DNA from: Ignavibacteria bacterium
GTDB taxonomy: Bacteria; Bacteroidota; Ignavibacteria; Tepidaquicellales; Tepidaquicellaceae
Assembly (NCBI GenBank): GCA_016716125.1
Contig: JADJWZ010000004.1
Location: forward strand, 186,001 to 250,000
Reading direction: 5' to 3'
DNA: 64,000 bases
The translations under genes were made by a program, and so were the position numbers. Below, one piece after another: positions 1-9,229 of this stretch (the stretch's first letter is position 1; every line of letters starts with the position of its first letter). The notes under the pieces were generated by a model, which saw only the letters and a list, made by a program, of their open reading frames with translations, was not told the origin of the DNA and did not search any database.

Positions 1-1173
1 AAGTTTTTCATTTACAAGCACCGCAACTTCATTTCCAAGAACGTTATAAACAATTAACTTTGCAAAACCAGGGACCTGCAACTCATAACTAATAACAGTT
101 TTTGGATTGAAGGGATTTGGATAGTTTTGGGAAAGTGAAAATTTTTCGGGAATACTTAACTCAAAATTATCAATTCCGGTAAGTCCTGCAAAATTATTTC
201 TATAAACTGCGCCATGATATCCTACCATTACAGCTTTTAAGCTGTCAATAAACTGAAAATCCTCAATTGCAGAAAGTCCTGTATAATATGTAACCCTATT
301 CCAGGTCATTCCGCCGTCAGTTGTTTTTCTGAAAAGCTGTGATTCCGAAGTACCCCATATTCCTCCGCAGAATGTCAGCCCTACATAATATCCGACATTT
401 TCATTTGCAAAATCAGCAGTATTAACTAAATCATGACAATCTTCCTGAATGCTGTCCATACTGATCAAATTCCAGTTCACGCCGCCGTTTATTGTCTTCA
501 TGACAAGACGATGATTGCCAATTGCCCAGCCGGTGTTTTGGTTTATAAAATTTATTGATGAGATTTTTTCACCTGTGTTATGATTAAAAATATTAGAATA
601 AGAAACTCCGCCGTTAGTAGTTTTAAAAAGATCAGCCGCAGAACTTACATATCCTGTCGTGGAATTAAAGAAATACATATCCTGTCCAAAATAAGGAGGG
701 TAATTTAATACTATAGGAGAATACGCATTCCCGCCGCTGCTTATATAGTAATAACCTCTTTCAGTACTTATAAAGCCACGATTTTCATCTGTGAACTTCA
801 TTTTTAAAATTCGAGAATCAACTCCGGTAATGATCTGCCTGGAAGTCCAGTTGATACCGCCGTTTGTTGTTTTAAGTAATATTCCATTGTAAGTTCCCGC
901 CCAGCCAAGATTTGCATTAAGAAAATCAATGCACTCTATTCTGTCTCCGTCTATTGGCACATATACATAATTCCAAGAATAACCGCCGTCTGTTGTTTTT
1001 ATAACTAAAGAACTGCTGAATGGAATGGAGCCAGCTGCATATCCGGTATTGGAATTTACAAAATCCACGCAGTATAACTCCTCTCCGGATACATTTCTGA
1101 TCATTGTCCATTGAGAGAATAAGGTGTTGGTTAATGATAAAGTAAGAGCTGTTATTATTATAATTGTTTTCAT
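1..1173 (-). CDS. Secreted repeat protein with start of a type IX sorting domain (3' end cut by window edge)
   Basis: The frame is open from an ATG at 1173 to the window edge, 391 codons. Residues 1-21 form a signal peptide (MKTIIIITALTLSLTNTLFSQ). The body has repeats of the type LVIKTTDGGYSWNYVYV, LLKTTNGGINWTS and LFRKTTDGGMTWNRV, each followed by a NxGWA/NTGYA turn. These are BNR-like blades as in photosystem-stability (Ycf48-like) beta-propellers. Near the edge the sequence NYPNPFNPKTVISYEL starts a C-terminal sorting domain, so the protein is probably exported by the type IX system to the cell surface. About 30 residues are missing beyond the window. The ligand or substrate is unknown. 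The fold and secretion route are firm; the role is not. Confidence 0.88.
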   Translation of the reverse strand, partial: MKTIIIITALTLSLTNTLFSQWTMIRNVSGEELYCVDFVNSNTGYAAGSIPFSSSLVIKTTDGGYSWNYVYVPIDGDRIECIDFLNANLGWAGTYNGILLKTTNGGINWTSRQIITGVDSRILKMKFTDENRGFISTERGYYYISSGGNAYSPIVLNYPPYFGQDMYFFNSTTGYVSSAADLFKTTNGGVSYSNIFNHNTGEKISSINFINQNTGWAIGNHRLVMKTINGGVNWNLISMDSIQEDCHDLVNTADFANENVGYYVGLTFCGGIWGTSESQLFRKTTDGGMTWNRVTYYTGLSAIEDFQFIDSLKAVMVGYHGAVYRNNFAGLTGIDNFELSIPEKFSLSQNYPNPFNPKTVISYELQVPGFAKLIVYNVLGNEVAVLVNEKL

Positions 1174-2019
1174 TTTCCTATGGAAACTAATTATTTTTTT
1201 TTTTTTTTTATTTAAAACTCACCCCCTTTTTTTTTTAGACCTTTTATTATTCATTTAAAACAAATCCAGGTTCAAAAATTATCTCGAATTCATCAGTTAT
1301 CAGTGATCTTTCATGTTCCGTTGCATCTTCAAATTCTGGATTCACAGTTTTATTAAAAATATCTTTGATCTTCATTTTGAATTCTTCCATATTAATAAAA
1401 CTTTGAATTTGTTGTGTCTTCCTTCTGAATTGTATAAATTATTAAAGTTCTTAGATTTCCAACAAATTTAAAATTTTAATTAAATTATTAGTTGCTGTCT
1501 TTGTTCTTAAATATCTATCACTAACTTTAACAGATTTTGTATCTGCTAAATATGGCAATAAATATTCTTCAAATTACCAAACAGACCCCGACCTTTAATT
1601 CTTTCTCACCGTTTGGTTTTGTACTTCTAACTGCTTAATAATTCCACTTTAGAAAAACTATCATTTCTATTCATTAACGCAATTAATTTTTCATTTTCGG
1701 TATTAACAATTTTATGATCCGAAATTAAAGCTAAATTGATTATAGTTCTAATTTTATCATTAGTAATTCCTTGATATTTTCAACGCTTTTAACCAGAACC
1801 CCCAGTTTATTGAAATTTTAAATTTTTTTATATCATAAAAAAAAAATTTTTTTTTTAACAAATGTTTTTTTAATTTTATTTATTTAAGCTCATTAACTTA
1901 AATCTTGATCAAATATGTTTTTTTAATTTTAAATTTTCTAAATAATACAACATTATAATTGGATAAGTTTCCAAACTTCTTAAAAATTTCTGGTGAAATT
2001 ACAAAATCCTGTAAGTACA
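1174..2019. other. AT-rich stretch without an intact large gene; fragments of decayed reading frames on the minus strand
   Basis: This 850-bp stretch has many long homopolymers (T and C runs at about 1195-1232, A and T runs at about 1838-1858). On the minus strand, short pieces read sensibly but are broken by stops and frame changes: about 1740-1620 (ITNDKIRTIINLALISDHK) and about 1570-1455 (LPYLADTKSVKVSDRYLRTK). The second piece reads like a winged-helix segment. I cannot name a parent family. The region lies immediately downstream of the ATPase wreck and may have been its partner gene. Confidence 0.45.
1247..1390 (-). CDS. Small 47-residue open frame, probable gene remnant
   Basis: ATG at 1390 to TAA at 1247 encodes a 47-residue acidic peptide that starts MEEFKMKIKDIFNKTVNPEF. 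The frame stays open upstream of this ATG for at least 10 codons, which suggests that it is the 3' end of a longer broken gene rather than a true small gene. No family recognised. There is no convincing ribosome binding site. Confidence 0.25.
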   Translation of the reverse strand: MEEFKMKIKDIFNKTVNPEFEDATEHERSLITDEFEIIFEPGFVLNE

Positions 2020-4033
2020 TTAATTATTCGTCCTTTTCCTAATAGAATCTAACAATTCCATCGAAAGATTTATTGAATCATCAAAAAATCCATCTGGCCA
2101 GTTCTTTTCGAATAGTCCGTTTTCAGAAATTTTCATTTCTTCGATTTCTGTTGGATGAAATCTAAATTCATAAAAATGCTTAATTCCTTTAAGATCAGAT
2201 ATTAATAAGAATTTATTATTATGTTTTTCATTTTCATTAAGTTCTTTTTTTGTAAATTTTCCGAATTTATATTTGTTTTTCTGTTACGTTTTGATAGGTA
2301 TCAACTTTCAACCCCACCCCTCATCTCTTTTTTTTCAATTTTTGTCATAAAAATTCGGAATGTTTTGTTCATTTTTTCATTTTGATTTACAAAAAACAAC
2401 CCAAATATTTTTCTGAAAAATTGGACATTTCTGACCGAAGTTTAGGATGCAAGATCAAGTGAGGCTCAATAAAATGATTTCTGCAATTTCTTTTTATTAA
2501 ATTCATATTCAAATAAGTTGATTTCTTTTTACCATAATGTTATCATTAAAATTTGAATTATTTAAAATTAAACAATATGGGAAATACCTGAATAAGTCCG
2601 CTTTGCTCAAAAATGAATTTAATTTATCTTCCTGGCTAAAAAGTAAAAGTAATCCTAAGTCACATCAATTTTTAAACACCATTTCAATAAAAATTCATTT
2701 TTTTTCAAGTACTTATTACAAAGAGAGAATAAATCTGACCTAGTAGTTGATAGGTAAGTTATATTATAATTACTTTCAATAATTAAATTTGATTTATAAC
2801 CAGAACTTATACTTTTCTTATTTTTTAATGTTTTCTTCGAATCATCTTTATCTATTTTATGTGATGATTGCGTATTATAAAATTCATTCAATATTCCATA
2901 ATAATCACTTTTTGAAAATTCCCCGTTATCTAAGTGAAAATATTTTTTGGGAACTTCCCTAACTACAGGAATATGTGTGAAATCAAAAAAGCTATTTAAA
3001 ATCGACGGCAACAATATATTTGATTCGTAAAAGAATTTCAAAACCCCATAGTGATATAGTCTAAACTCATCCATATTATTTAATGCATATTCTTCTTTAA
3101 TTTCTACTGATTTTTCCGCATACTTTTTTTTCCATTAATTATATAAGATTTTGATGTTTTAATAACTGAGTGATACGGTTTTAAGCGTTCATTAATACTT
3201 GGAAAATGTTTAATGTTTATTTCTGGATAAATTATTTCAGTTGGGTAATTACCGCTTAACTGATCTTCTAAGTATTGTCTTTGAGTAAGCATATAGTTAT
3301 ATCTATTAGAAAATTTATCATCATTTTTAAGAATTACTGTTTGGTATGCGTAATATTTAATATCGTTATCATGTCTATTCCCAAATTCTAATTTAAGCTG
3401 ATTATCATTATAATCAAAAATATTAATTTCGTCTAAATTAAATCCATATGGATCACTTTTAAAGGAAATCTAAATTTTAAATTAAAATCTGTTGATGAAA
3501 ATAAATCAGTAATTTTAGTAAATTCATTACTACAAAATAAATTATAAAGAGATGGCAATGACTTCAAAATGTTATCGGATTCTAATATCTTTATAAAAAT
3601 TTCAGGATTTTCCGATAAACGATCTATATCTTCTTTAATTATATCTCCTGATTCAAATTCAACTCTCCCATTATTATAAAAATAGCTTGTCAGGCATTTT
3701 TTTAAATTTTCCTGATAAAACTCCAATGAATATAATTTATCTGAAATAAACATATATTTTCGGGAAAGTCCATTTTCATAGGAAAGGCGTTATAAAAAAA
3801 TCTTTTTTTTTTAATAAATTTTAAAAAAAAAAAAAGTCGATTTTTATTTATTTTGTAAATTGTCTTTCCTTTATTTGTTGGATAAATATTTTTAGCTAAA
3901 AACATCATTGCTTTCATAAAAGAACTTTTCCAGATCCGTTTTTCCCAAACAAAAGAGTTATAGGTCTGACATCAATTTCGACGTCTTCAAGATTCCTAAA
4001 ATTTAATATTCTGATTTTTTTAACAAATGACAT
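2020..4033 (-). pseudogene. Decayed AAA ATPase with DUF3696-type C-terminus, multiple frameshifts
   Basis: Read from ATG at 4033, the first frame gives MSFVKKIRILNFRNLEDVEI and then a Walker A, FGKNGSGK. It breaks there because an A run is one base short; the next frame continues with SFMKAMMFLAKNIYP. Further frame changes occur at A/T runs near 3830, 3450 and 3115. Frame fragments at 3753-3433, 3292-3104 and 3074-2655 join into one protein, with HIPVVREVPKKYFHLDNG in the position where this family usually has its conserved GPLR-type segment. The last piece, about 2270-2020, ends with GLFEKNWPDGFFDDSINLS, which matches the short DUF3696 C-terminal module. Family members are often found next to defence or nuclease genes. 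Here no frame longer than 140 codons survives. Either it is a genuine pseudogene or the local sequence has many homopolymer errors. Confidence 0.72.
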
Positions 4034-4282
4034 TGAACAAAAATTTTATGATTAATTTAATTTAATGTTATAGTTGGTATAATTTATAATTTTCGTTATA
4101 TAATGTCAGCAGAATACTTTAAGTATAATTTTTCAACCATTGCTTGCATTCATAATACAAGAATTATTCTCAGCGATTGATTTTAAAATAAAACTTAATA
4201 ATTCAATATTCCCGGACTCTGACATATGGTTTGAAATTACAATTCAGTTTTATTATCTTGCAAGTCATTAAAAAGCTAACGC

Positions 4283-4356
4283 GGGGCTATAGCTCAGTTT
4301 GGTAGAGCGTCTGAATGGCATTCAGAAGGTCAGCGGTTCGATCCCGCTTAGCTCCA
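4283..4356 (+). tRNA. tRNA-Ala (anticodon GGC)
   Basis: The acceptor arms GGGGCTA and TAGCTCC pair over seven positions with one G-T wobble. The D arm (GCTCAGTTTGGTAGAGC), a five-pair anticodon stem TCTGA/TCAGA and the T arm with GGTTCGATCC are all present. The loop ATGGCAT places GGC at positions 34-36, reading GCC and GCU alanine codons. CCA is not encoded. It lies 41 bp upstream of rplU. Confidence 0.96.
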
Positions 4357-4397
4357 CAAATGCAGAGATAAAATAATTAATCAAAAATAATATCAAA

Positions 4398-4706
4398 ATG
4401 TTTGCAATAGTTAACATAAAAGGACATCAGTACAGAGTTCAGGAAAATCAGCAGGTGTTCATTCCGAAGATGAAAGATGAGATCGGTTCAAAAGTTACAT
4501 TCAGTGATGTGTTAATGTTTTCACCTGACGATAAAACTTTCGAGATCGGCGCTCCCAAGCTGGAAATGACAGTGGAAGCTACGATCACCGGCCATGTAAA
4601 GGATGATAAAGTAATAGTATTCAAGAAGAAAAGAAGAAAAGGATATAAAGTAAGAAGAGGTCACAGACAGAATTATACACAGATCACAATTAATAAGATC
4701 GTATAA
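4398..4706 (+). CDS. rplU: 50S ribosomal protein L21
   Basis: 102 residues, the normal length for L21. The N-terminus MFAIVNIKGHQYRVQENQ and the basic C-terminal segment with KKRRKGYKVRRGHRQ are family hallmarks; the GHRQ segment contacts 23S rRNA. L21 sits at the solvent side of the large subunit and depends on L20 for assembly. It is followed 61 bp downstream by rpmA, the usual pairing, so the two are probably co-transcribed and share the terminator at 5049. Confidence 0.97.
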   Translation: MFAIVNIKGHQYRVQENQQVFIPKMKDEIGSKVTFSDVLMFSPDDKTFEIGAPKLEMTVEATITGHVKDDKVIVFKKKRRKGYKVRRGHRQNYTQITINKIV

Positions 4707-4767
4707 TTTCATTTTATTTCAGTAAAAACAGTAAATAAATTTTAAACAATAAACCAGGGAATCAGAA

Positions 4768-5028
4768 ATGGCACATAAAAAAGGACTCGGAAGTTCAAAG
4801 AACGGAAGAGACTCACAATCAAAAAGACTCGGAGTAAAAAAATACGGCGGAGAAGCGGTCATAGCCGGTAACATTCTTGTCAGACAAAGAGGCACGAAAT
4901 TTTTACCCGGTGCGAATGTTGGTCTTGGTAAAGATTATACAATATTCTCTTTAATAGACGGGAAAGTAAACTTCACAACCAAAAAAGGCAAAAAGACCTT
5001 AAATGTAATTCCAAATGAAACTGCCTGA
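4768..5028 (+). CDS. rpmA: 50S ribosomal protein L27
   Basis: 86 residues, with the conserved start MAHKKGLGSSKNGRDSQSKR and the glycine-rich body that ends LIDGKVNFTTKKGKK. L27 reaches into the peptidyl-transferase centre with its N-terminal tail. There is no extra N-terminal leader of the kind cleaved in Firmicutes, because the protein begins directly at MAHKK. GGGA lies a few bases before the ATG (ccagggaatcagaaatg). Confidence 0.97.
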   Translation: MAHKKGLGSSKNGRDSQSKRLGVKKYGGEAVIAGNILVRQRGTKFLPGANVGLGKDYTIFSLIDGKVNFTTKKGKKTLNVIPNETA

Positions 5029-5048
5029 TAAATTTTAACAACAGTTTT

Positions 5049-5090
5049 AAAGAGGTTATTCTGAGAGATCGGAATAACCTCTTTATTTTT
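5049..5090 (+). terminator. Intrinsic terminator after rplU-rpmA
   Basis: A 13-bp perfect stem (AAAGAGGTTATTC with GAATAACCTCTTT), a 10-base loop and a following T-rich tail. It lies 20 bp past the rpmA stop and separates the ribosomal pair from mdh. Confidence 0.9.
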
Positions 5091-5114
5091 TATAAATAAA
5101 TAAATTCAGAATAT

Positions 5115-6050
5115 ATGAAAATCACAGTAGTCGGCGCGGGAAATGTAGGAGCTACCTGCGCGAACGTAATAGCTCAGAAAGAATTATCAAATGAAGTGAT
5201 CCTTCTGGATATTAAAGAAGGTATTGCAGAGGGAAAATCCCTTGATATTTGGCAGACTTCGGGAATAAACAATTATGATACAAGAGTAACCGGAGTAACA
5301 AATGATTATACAAAAACCGCCGGATCCGGAGTTGTAGTGATCACCTCAGGTCTTCCGAGAAAACCCGGCATGAGCAGGGATGATCTTATCTCCACAAATG
5401 CAGCAATTGTAAAATCAGTTACAGAAAATGTCATCAAACATTCTCCCGATGCAATTATAATAGTAGTTTCCAATCCTCTGGATGTAATGACTTACTGCGC
5501 TTATCTCACTGCAAATATTCCGTCTTCAAAAGTAATGGGAATGGCGGGAATACTTGACACGGCAAGATACAGAGCTTTTCTCGCAGAAGCGCTGGACTGT
5601 TCGCCAAAGGATATTTCCGCAATGCTTCTCGGCGGTCATGGAGATACAATGGTGCCGCTTCCAAGATATACCACTGTCAGCGGCATTCCTGTTACAGAAT
5701 TAATAGACAGCGTTAAGCTTGACGCGATCGTCGACAGAACCAAAAAAGGCGGCGGTGAACTTGTCGCACTTATGGGAACATCAGCATGGTATGCGCCGGG
5801 CGCTGCTGCAGCTCAGATGGTCGAATCAATTGTCAGAGATCAGAAAAGAATTTTCCCGGTCTGCGCATGGCTTCAGGGAGAATACGGAATGAATGATATA
5901 TATCTCGGCGTGCCTGTGGTACTTGGTAAAAACGGTATAGAAAAAATTATCGAACTGAAACTTAATGAAGATGAAACGACACTGCTTAAAGATTCAGCTA
6001 AGGCTGTCAAAGAAGTGATGAATGTACTTGATGAGTTAAATAAGAAATAA
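5115..6050 (+). CDS. mdh: Malate dehydrogenase (NAD-dependent)
   Basis: 311 residues of the LDH-like malate dehydrogenase family, which oxidises malate to oxaloacetate in the TCA cycle. Seen directly: the NAD-binding GAGNVG at 7-12, the substrate-binding loop GLPRKPGMSRDD with R82 and R88, N120, the D148-x-x-R151 pair, and the catalytic GGHGDT with H175. R82 in the mobile loop, in place of the glutamine of lactate dehydrogenase, supports malate/oxaloacetate specificity. The short tetrameric type is the one known from Chlorobi and Bacteroidota. It has its own terminator and no operon partner. With icd and citrate synthase, it makes three TCA enzymes in this window. Confidence 0.97.
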   Translation: MKITVVGAGNVGATCANVIAQKELSNEVILLDIKEGIAEGKSLDIWQTSGINNYDTRVTGVTNDYTKTAGSGVVVITSGLPRKPGMSRDDLISTNAAIVKSVTENVIKHSPDAIIIVVSNPLDVMTYCAYLTANIPSSKVMGMAGILDTARYRAFLAEALDCSPKDISAMLLGGHGDTMVPLPRYTTVSGIPVTELIDSVKLDAIVDRTKKGGGELVALMGTSAWYAPGAAAAQMVESIVRDQKRIFPVCAWLQGEYGMNDIYLGVPVVLGKNGIEKIIELKLNEDETTLLKDSAKAVKEVMNVLDELNKK

Positions 6051-6072
6051 TTACTACTTCAATTTTTATATA

Positions 6073-6110
6073 AGATCCTGTCTGTAAAGTTTCAGACGGG
6101 ATCTTTTTGT
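6073..6110 (+). terminator. Intrinsic terminator after mdh, overlapping the end of the opposite gene
   Basis: A 13-bp stem with one G-T wobble (AAGATCCTGTCTG with CAGACGGGATCTT), a 7-base loop and a T5 tail on the plus strand. Its right arm forms the last codons and stop of the convergent anti-sigma gene, so the structure doubles as coding sequence. Confidence 0.85.
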
Positions 6111-6511
6111 TTATAGCATTTCAGAACAAACTCCGTTCCGGTTTCCGTCGAGTTACAGATAAAGTTATCCACTAGTGATTTGATTATAAAAATACCTCTT
6201 CCGCTTTCTTTAAGTAAGTTATCATCTGAAGTCGGGTCCGGTACACTGGAAAGAATAAAACCTTTCCCCTCGTCTATGATCCTTACCATGATCTGATCTG
6301 AATTGTAAACAATTTCGGTATAAACTTTTTTATAATAGCTCTCTTTATTCCCATGAACTATAGCATTTATCAGAGCTTCAGAGCATGCAATTTTCAGGTT
6401 AATGAATTTTTCCTCTTCAAGACCGAATTTCTCATTTACCTGGTCAAGTAAATTTTCAAACTTCATTATTTCATTTCTTTCGCTTTTGAGAGTAAGTATT
6501 TCTTTATGCAA
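6092..6511 (-). CDS. Anti-sigma factor serine kinase, RsbW/SpoIIAB-like
   Basis: 139 residues of the GHKL ATPase fold. The N-box is in CSEALINAIVHGNK, the G1 box is DEGKGF and the G2 box is GRGIFIIKSL, so all the ATP-contacting motifs are present. Such kinases hold an alternative sigma factor or another regulator and phosphorylate a STAS antagonist on serine. A matching STAS protein is encoded far away at 53729-54034; pairing the two is inference. No sigma factor gene is adjacent. The gene is monocistronic and converges on mdh. Confidence 0.88.
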   Translation of the reverse strand: MHKEILTLKSERNEIMKFENLLDQVNEKFGLEEEKFINLKIACSEALINAIVHGNKESYYKKVYTEIVYNSDQIMVRIIDEGKGFILSSVPDPTSDDNLLKESGRGIFIIKSLVDNFICNSTETGTEFVLKCYKQKDPV

Positions 6512-6558
6512 TCTGTATTCTTTAAATTAATTCTTATTTACAAAATATAAAAGATTTT

Positions 6559-8469
6559 TCACATATTCCATAATATATTGAGTTGGAAATTTACTGAGGA
6601 ATTTGACTGTGAAGGATTGACATATTCTATTTTATCAAGCCCTAATATAAAATTTATCACAGAGTTATTGTTCATAAAAATTTCAGCCCTTCCTAACGGA
6701 CCGTATGATTTATATATATTTGACAAAACCTTTTCACTTTCGTCATAATTATATCTGTGCTGTGAAAAAAATTTATATCCTATTCCGAAATTGATTAAAT
6801 TTTTGAACAGATAATTTAACTCAGGCATATAAAACTGCTCCGCATAAAAAGCGATGGGCTTAACCGAAAACGAATTATTCAAAAATTCTCCCTGCTCATA
6901 AAATTTTAGCTCTCCTGCAAAATTAAGTTTAAATCCTTTTCCGAAATTATAAGAACTCGAATCTCTGATACTCAGCTGTCTGTAAGAAAAGCTCTGGATC
7001 TGAGAGATCAGGTCTTCATAATCATACACTGTATAATTTGCAGAAACCTGAAAGTAATTTTTTGTCAAAAATCTTTCAGCCGGTCTGAAATTACTGTAAG
7101 AGCTGAGTCTGTATATTCTGTTCCTGTAATTATTTGCGCTTCTTTGCGAAAATATATAGCTGAGTTTTGATTCAATAAATTCAAACTTTGTCTCAACGTC
7201 AAAATTATAAAGATTATTGAATATGTGGGACGCAGCAATTATTGATTCAGTTTCGTCCCTGTCATCATAATTCTGCTGAAAGTCAGTATCGTATTTCAAA
7301 AGAGAAGTGGATCCCGTGAAAGCAAATGAATTTGTGTTGGATACCGGATAATAAACATTCAAAAGCAATGAAGTCCTTCTGCTGTTATTGTTTTTATTTT
7401 TTTCCGCCTTTTCAAGCTCGCTGATCTGGGCTGCAGTCAGTCCGGCTGTGTTTATAAGTGAATGGTTTTCAGATCTTTCATTCAGTATGATTCTAAGCTG
7501 AGAATACAGATCTTCCCAGACATAATTCAGATTGGTATAAACTTCAAGATTGTTTTCAATGATCCTGTTATCATAAGTATTTTCAAAAAGTATTGTAGAT
7601 GAAGGCGGCTTGTATTTATATTCTCTCGTGATATTTCTGTTTTGAAAACTTCCCCCCAGCGAAAGCATTACATCCCGGGAAAAACCGTAGTTTAAAATGT
7701 CACCGACATATATAAAATTTTCACTGCGTTTCTCAATATTGTTTCTTACTCCAAACATCTGTGAGATCCCCGGAGAAGCAGGGAAATAAAAATCATTTTT
7801 CTGATTGTAGTATCTTATCATACCTTTATTATCGGAAAGCGCAGCAAATCTTTTATAGATATCAGCGTTCAGTTCATAATTATGATTTATTTTCTGATCA
7901 AGATTTTCATAGAATAATATCAGCCTGCCGTTTGTAAGATAATCATTCATATCATAATTTATTGCCTGAGCTTCAAATAAGCCGCTCGGTCCGGAATTGA
8001 ATTCTCCTATCTGATCTTCCGTTTTAAATCCTAATTTACTGTTTAAAAAAATACTGTTACGGATCCTTGCGTCTGCGTTTGCATATATGTAACTGCTCTT
8101 ATTCTGATTTGTCTGGATATTTCTGTCATCAGTAAAAAATTTATTCTGATATCCAACACCGGCATCAAGATTTTCTATTACATTATAATACAGAAGGAGC
8201 TTGAGATTATTGTAATCCCGGAAAAAATTTCTGTTTAGCTTGGAAACATTTGAAAGAAAAGTATTGCTCAGATTAAAACCAAATCTCCCGGTTGAATTTC
8301 CGTAATTTAAAATCGAAGTTAAGTTTGAAGAATTTAAATCATCATACAAATTGGTCTGGAAAATATTTGTTTTGTAAACAGAATCAGACATTACTGAGTT
8401 TATCTGCGCAGATGCAGTTTCATTTAATATTAACAGAAGTATCAGATATTTAATTAAAGAGATCTTCAA
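6559..8469 (-). CDS. Putative outer-membrane beta-barrel protein
   Basis: I place the start at a TTG at 8469, giving MKISLIKYLILLLILNETASAQ, a clean signal peptide. The frame is open further upstream to 8547, but that would add a non-signal extension and a 98-bp overlap with the ABC gene. The mature part of about 610 residues is rich in alternating aromatic/polar strands (for example NYFQVSANYTVYDYEDL and NLINFGIGYKFFSQHRYNYD) and has no soluble catalytic motif, as expected for a large barrel. No family recognised. The 20-bp overlap with the ABC ATPase gene suggests translational coupling and perhaps a joint envelope role. Confidence 0.72.
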   Translation of the reverse strand: MKISLIKYLILLLILNETASAQINSVMSDSVYKTNIFQTNLYDDLNSSNLTSILNYGNSTGRFGFNLSNTFLSNVSKLNRNFFRDYNNLKLLLYYNVIENLDAGVGYQNKFFTDDRNIQTNQNKSSYIYANADARIRNSIFLNSKLGFKTEDQIGEFNSGPSGLFEAQAINYDMNDYLTNGRLILFYENLDQKINHNYELNADIYKRFAALSDNKGMIRYYNQKNDFYFPASPGISQMFGVRNNIEKRSENFIYVGDILNYGFSRDVMLSLGGSFQNRNITREYKYKPPSSTILFENTYDNRIIENNLEVYTNLNYVWEDLYSQLRIILNERSENHSLINTAGLTAAQISELEKAEKNKNNNSRRTSLLLNVYYPVSNTNSFAFTGSTSLLKYDTDFQQNYDDRDETESIIAASHIFNNLYNFDVETKFEFIESKLSYIFSQRSANNYRNRIYRLSSYSNFRPAERFLTKNYFQVSANYTVYDYEDLISQIQSFSYRQLSIRDSSSYNFGKGFKLNFAGELKFYEQGEFLNNSFSVKPIAFYAEQFYMPELNYLFKNLINFGIGYKFFSQHRYNYDESEKVLSNIYKSYGPLGRAEIFMNNNSVINFILGLDKIEYVNPSQSNSSVNFQLNILWNM

Positions 8470-9211
8470 AATTAAATTTCTTTGATTCCTGTGATTCTTC
8501 AGCGTTAATATCTCTGAAAAGTTTTTCAAGGTCAGAAAAATTATCAAGTGTTTTCAGTTCAGATGTTTTTATATCCAGATCAATGTTTCCTTTATTTATC
8601 AATACTATCTTCGTCGAGATCTTCTCAATAATATTAAGGTGATGCGAACAGTAAAGAATTGTTCTGCCTTTAGAAGCAAGAAATTTTATCAGATCATGAA
8701 ATATAAATATTGAATTTGTATCCAGCCCGTTGAGCGGTTCATCAAGAAAAATAACCGGCGGATCGTGCATCAGCGCCGATGTTATCAATACTTTCTGCTT
8801 ATTTCCTTTTGAAAGGTTACCGATGGAATCATTCAACAGATCAGTATAACCGAACAACTCTGCAAATGAATTAATTCTTTTTGAAATTAATTCATCACAC
8901 ATATCCCTGACCTTGCCTGCGAAGTTAAAGAATTCGACCGGCGAAAGTGAATTAAAAAGATCAGCGCTTTCAGGGACATATCCTGTAATACTTTTTACAT
9001 AAACCGGATCCTTTGAAACATCGGTATCGTTTATTAATACAGTTCCTTTGTCAAATCCGAGAATTCCGGAAAGTATTTTTACGGTAGTGGATTTCCCTGC
9101 GCCGTTCGTACCGATATATCCGCAGATCTCTCCTTTATTGATTTCAAAAGAAATATTATTTAATGCAGTGAAGCCTTCGTATTTTTTTGTAAGATCCTTA
9201 ACGGAGATCAT
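8450..9211 (-). CDS. ABC transporter ATP-binding subunit (ABC-2 / drug- or Na-export type)
   Basis: 253 residues. Walker A is GTNGAGKST at 34-42, the Q-loop region reads GYVPE at 77-81 (Glu where Gln is usual, as is common in this export subgroup), the signature is LSKGNKQ at 133-139, Walker B is VIFLDE at 153-158, and the switch histidine is H190. It would power an ABC-2 type permease, but no permease gene lies beside it, so the partner is elsewhere. Upstream by 18 bp is the dienelactone hydrolase gene, downstream the outer-membrane protein with which it overlaps. Confidence 0.92.
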   Translation of the reverse strand: MISVKDLTKKYEGFTALNNISFEINKGEICGYIGTNGAGKSTTVKILSGILGFDKGTVLINDTDVSKDPVYVKSITGYVPESADLFNSLSPVEFFNFAGKVRDMCDELISKRINSFAELFGYTDLLNDSIGNLSKGNKQKVLITSALMHDPPVIFLDEPLNGLDTNSIFIFHDLIKFLASKGRTILYCSHHLNIIEKISTKIVLINKGNIDLDIKTSELKTLDNFSDLEKLFRDINAEESQESKKFNFEDLFN

Positions 9212-9229
9212 AGTTATGAAATATTATTT

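Noticed and set aside
2537..2743. 68-residue plus-strand frame
   Set aside because: It runs antisense to the ATPase wreck and has no ribosome site or family resemblance.
8470..8547. Upstream start of the outer-membrane protein at 8547
   Set aside because: It would place 26 residues in front of a clear signal peptide and overlap the ABC gene by 98 bp; the TTG at 8469 puts the signal peptide first.
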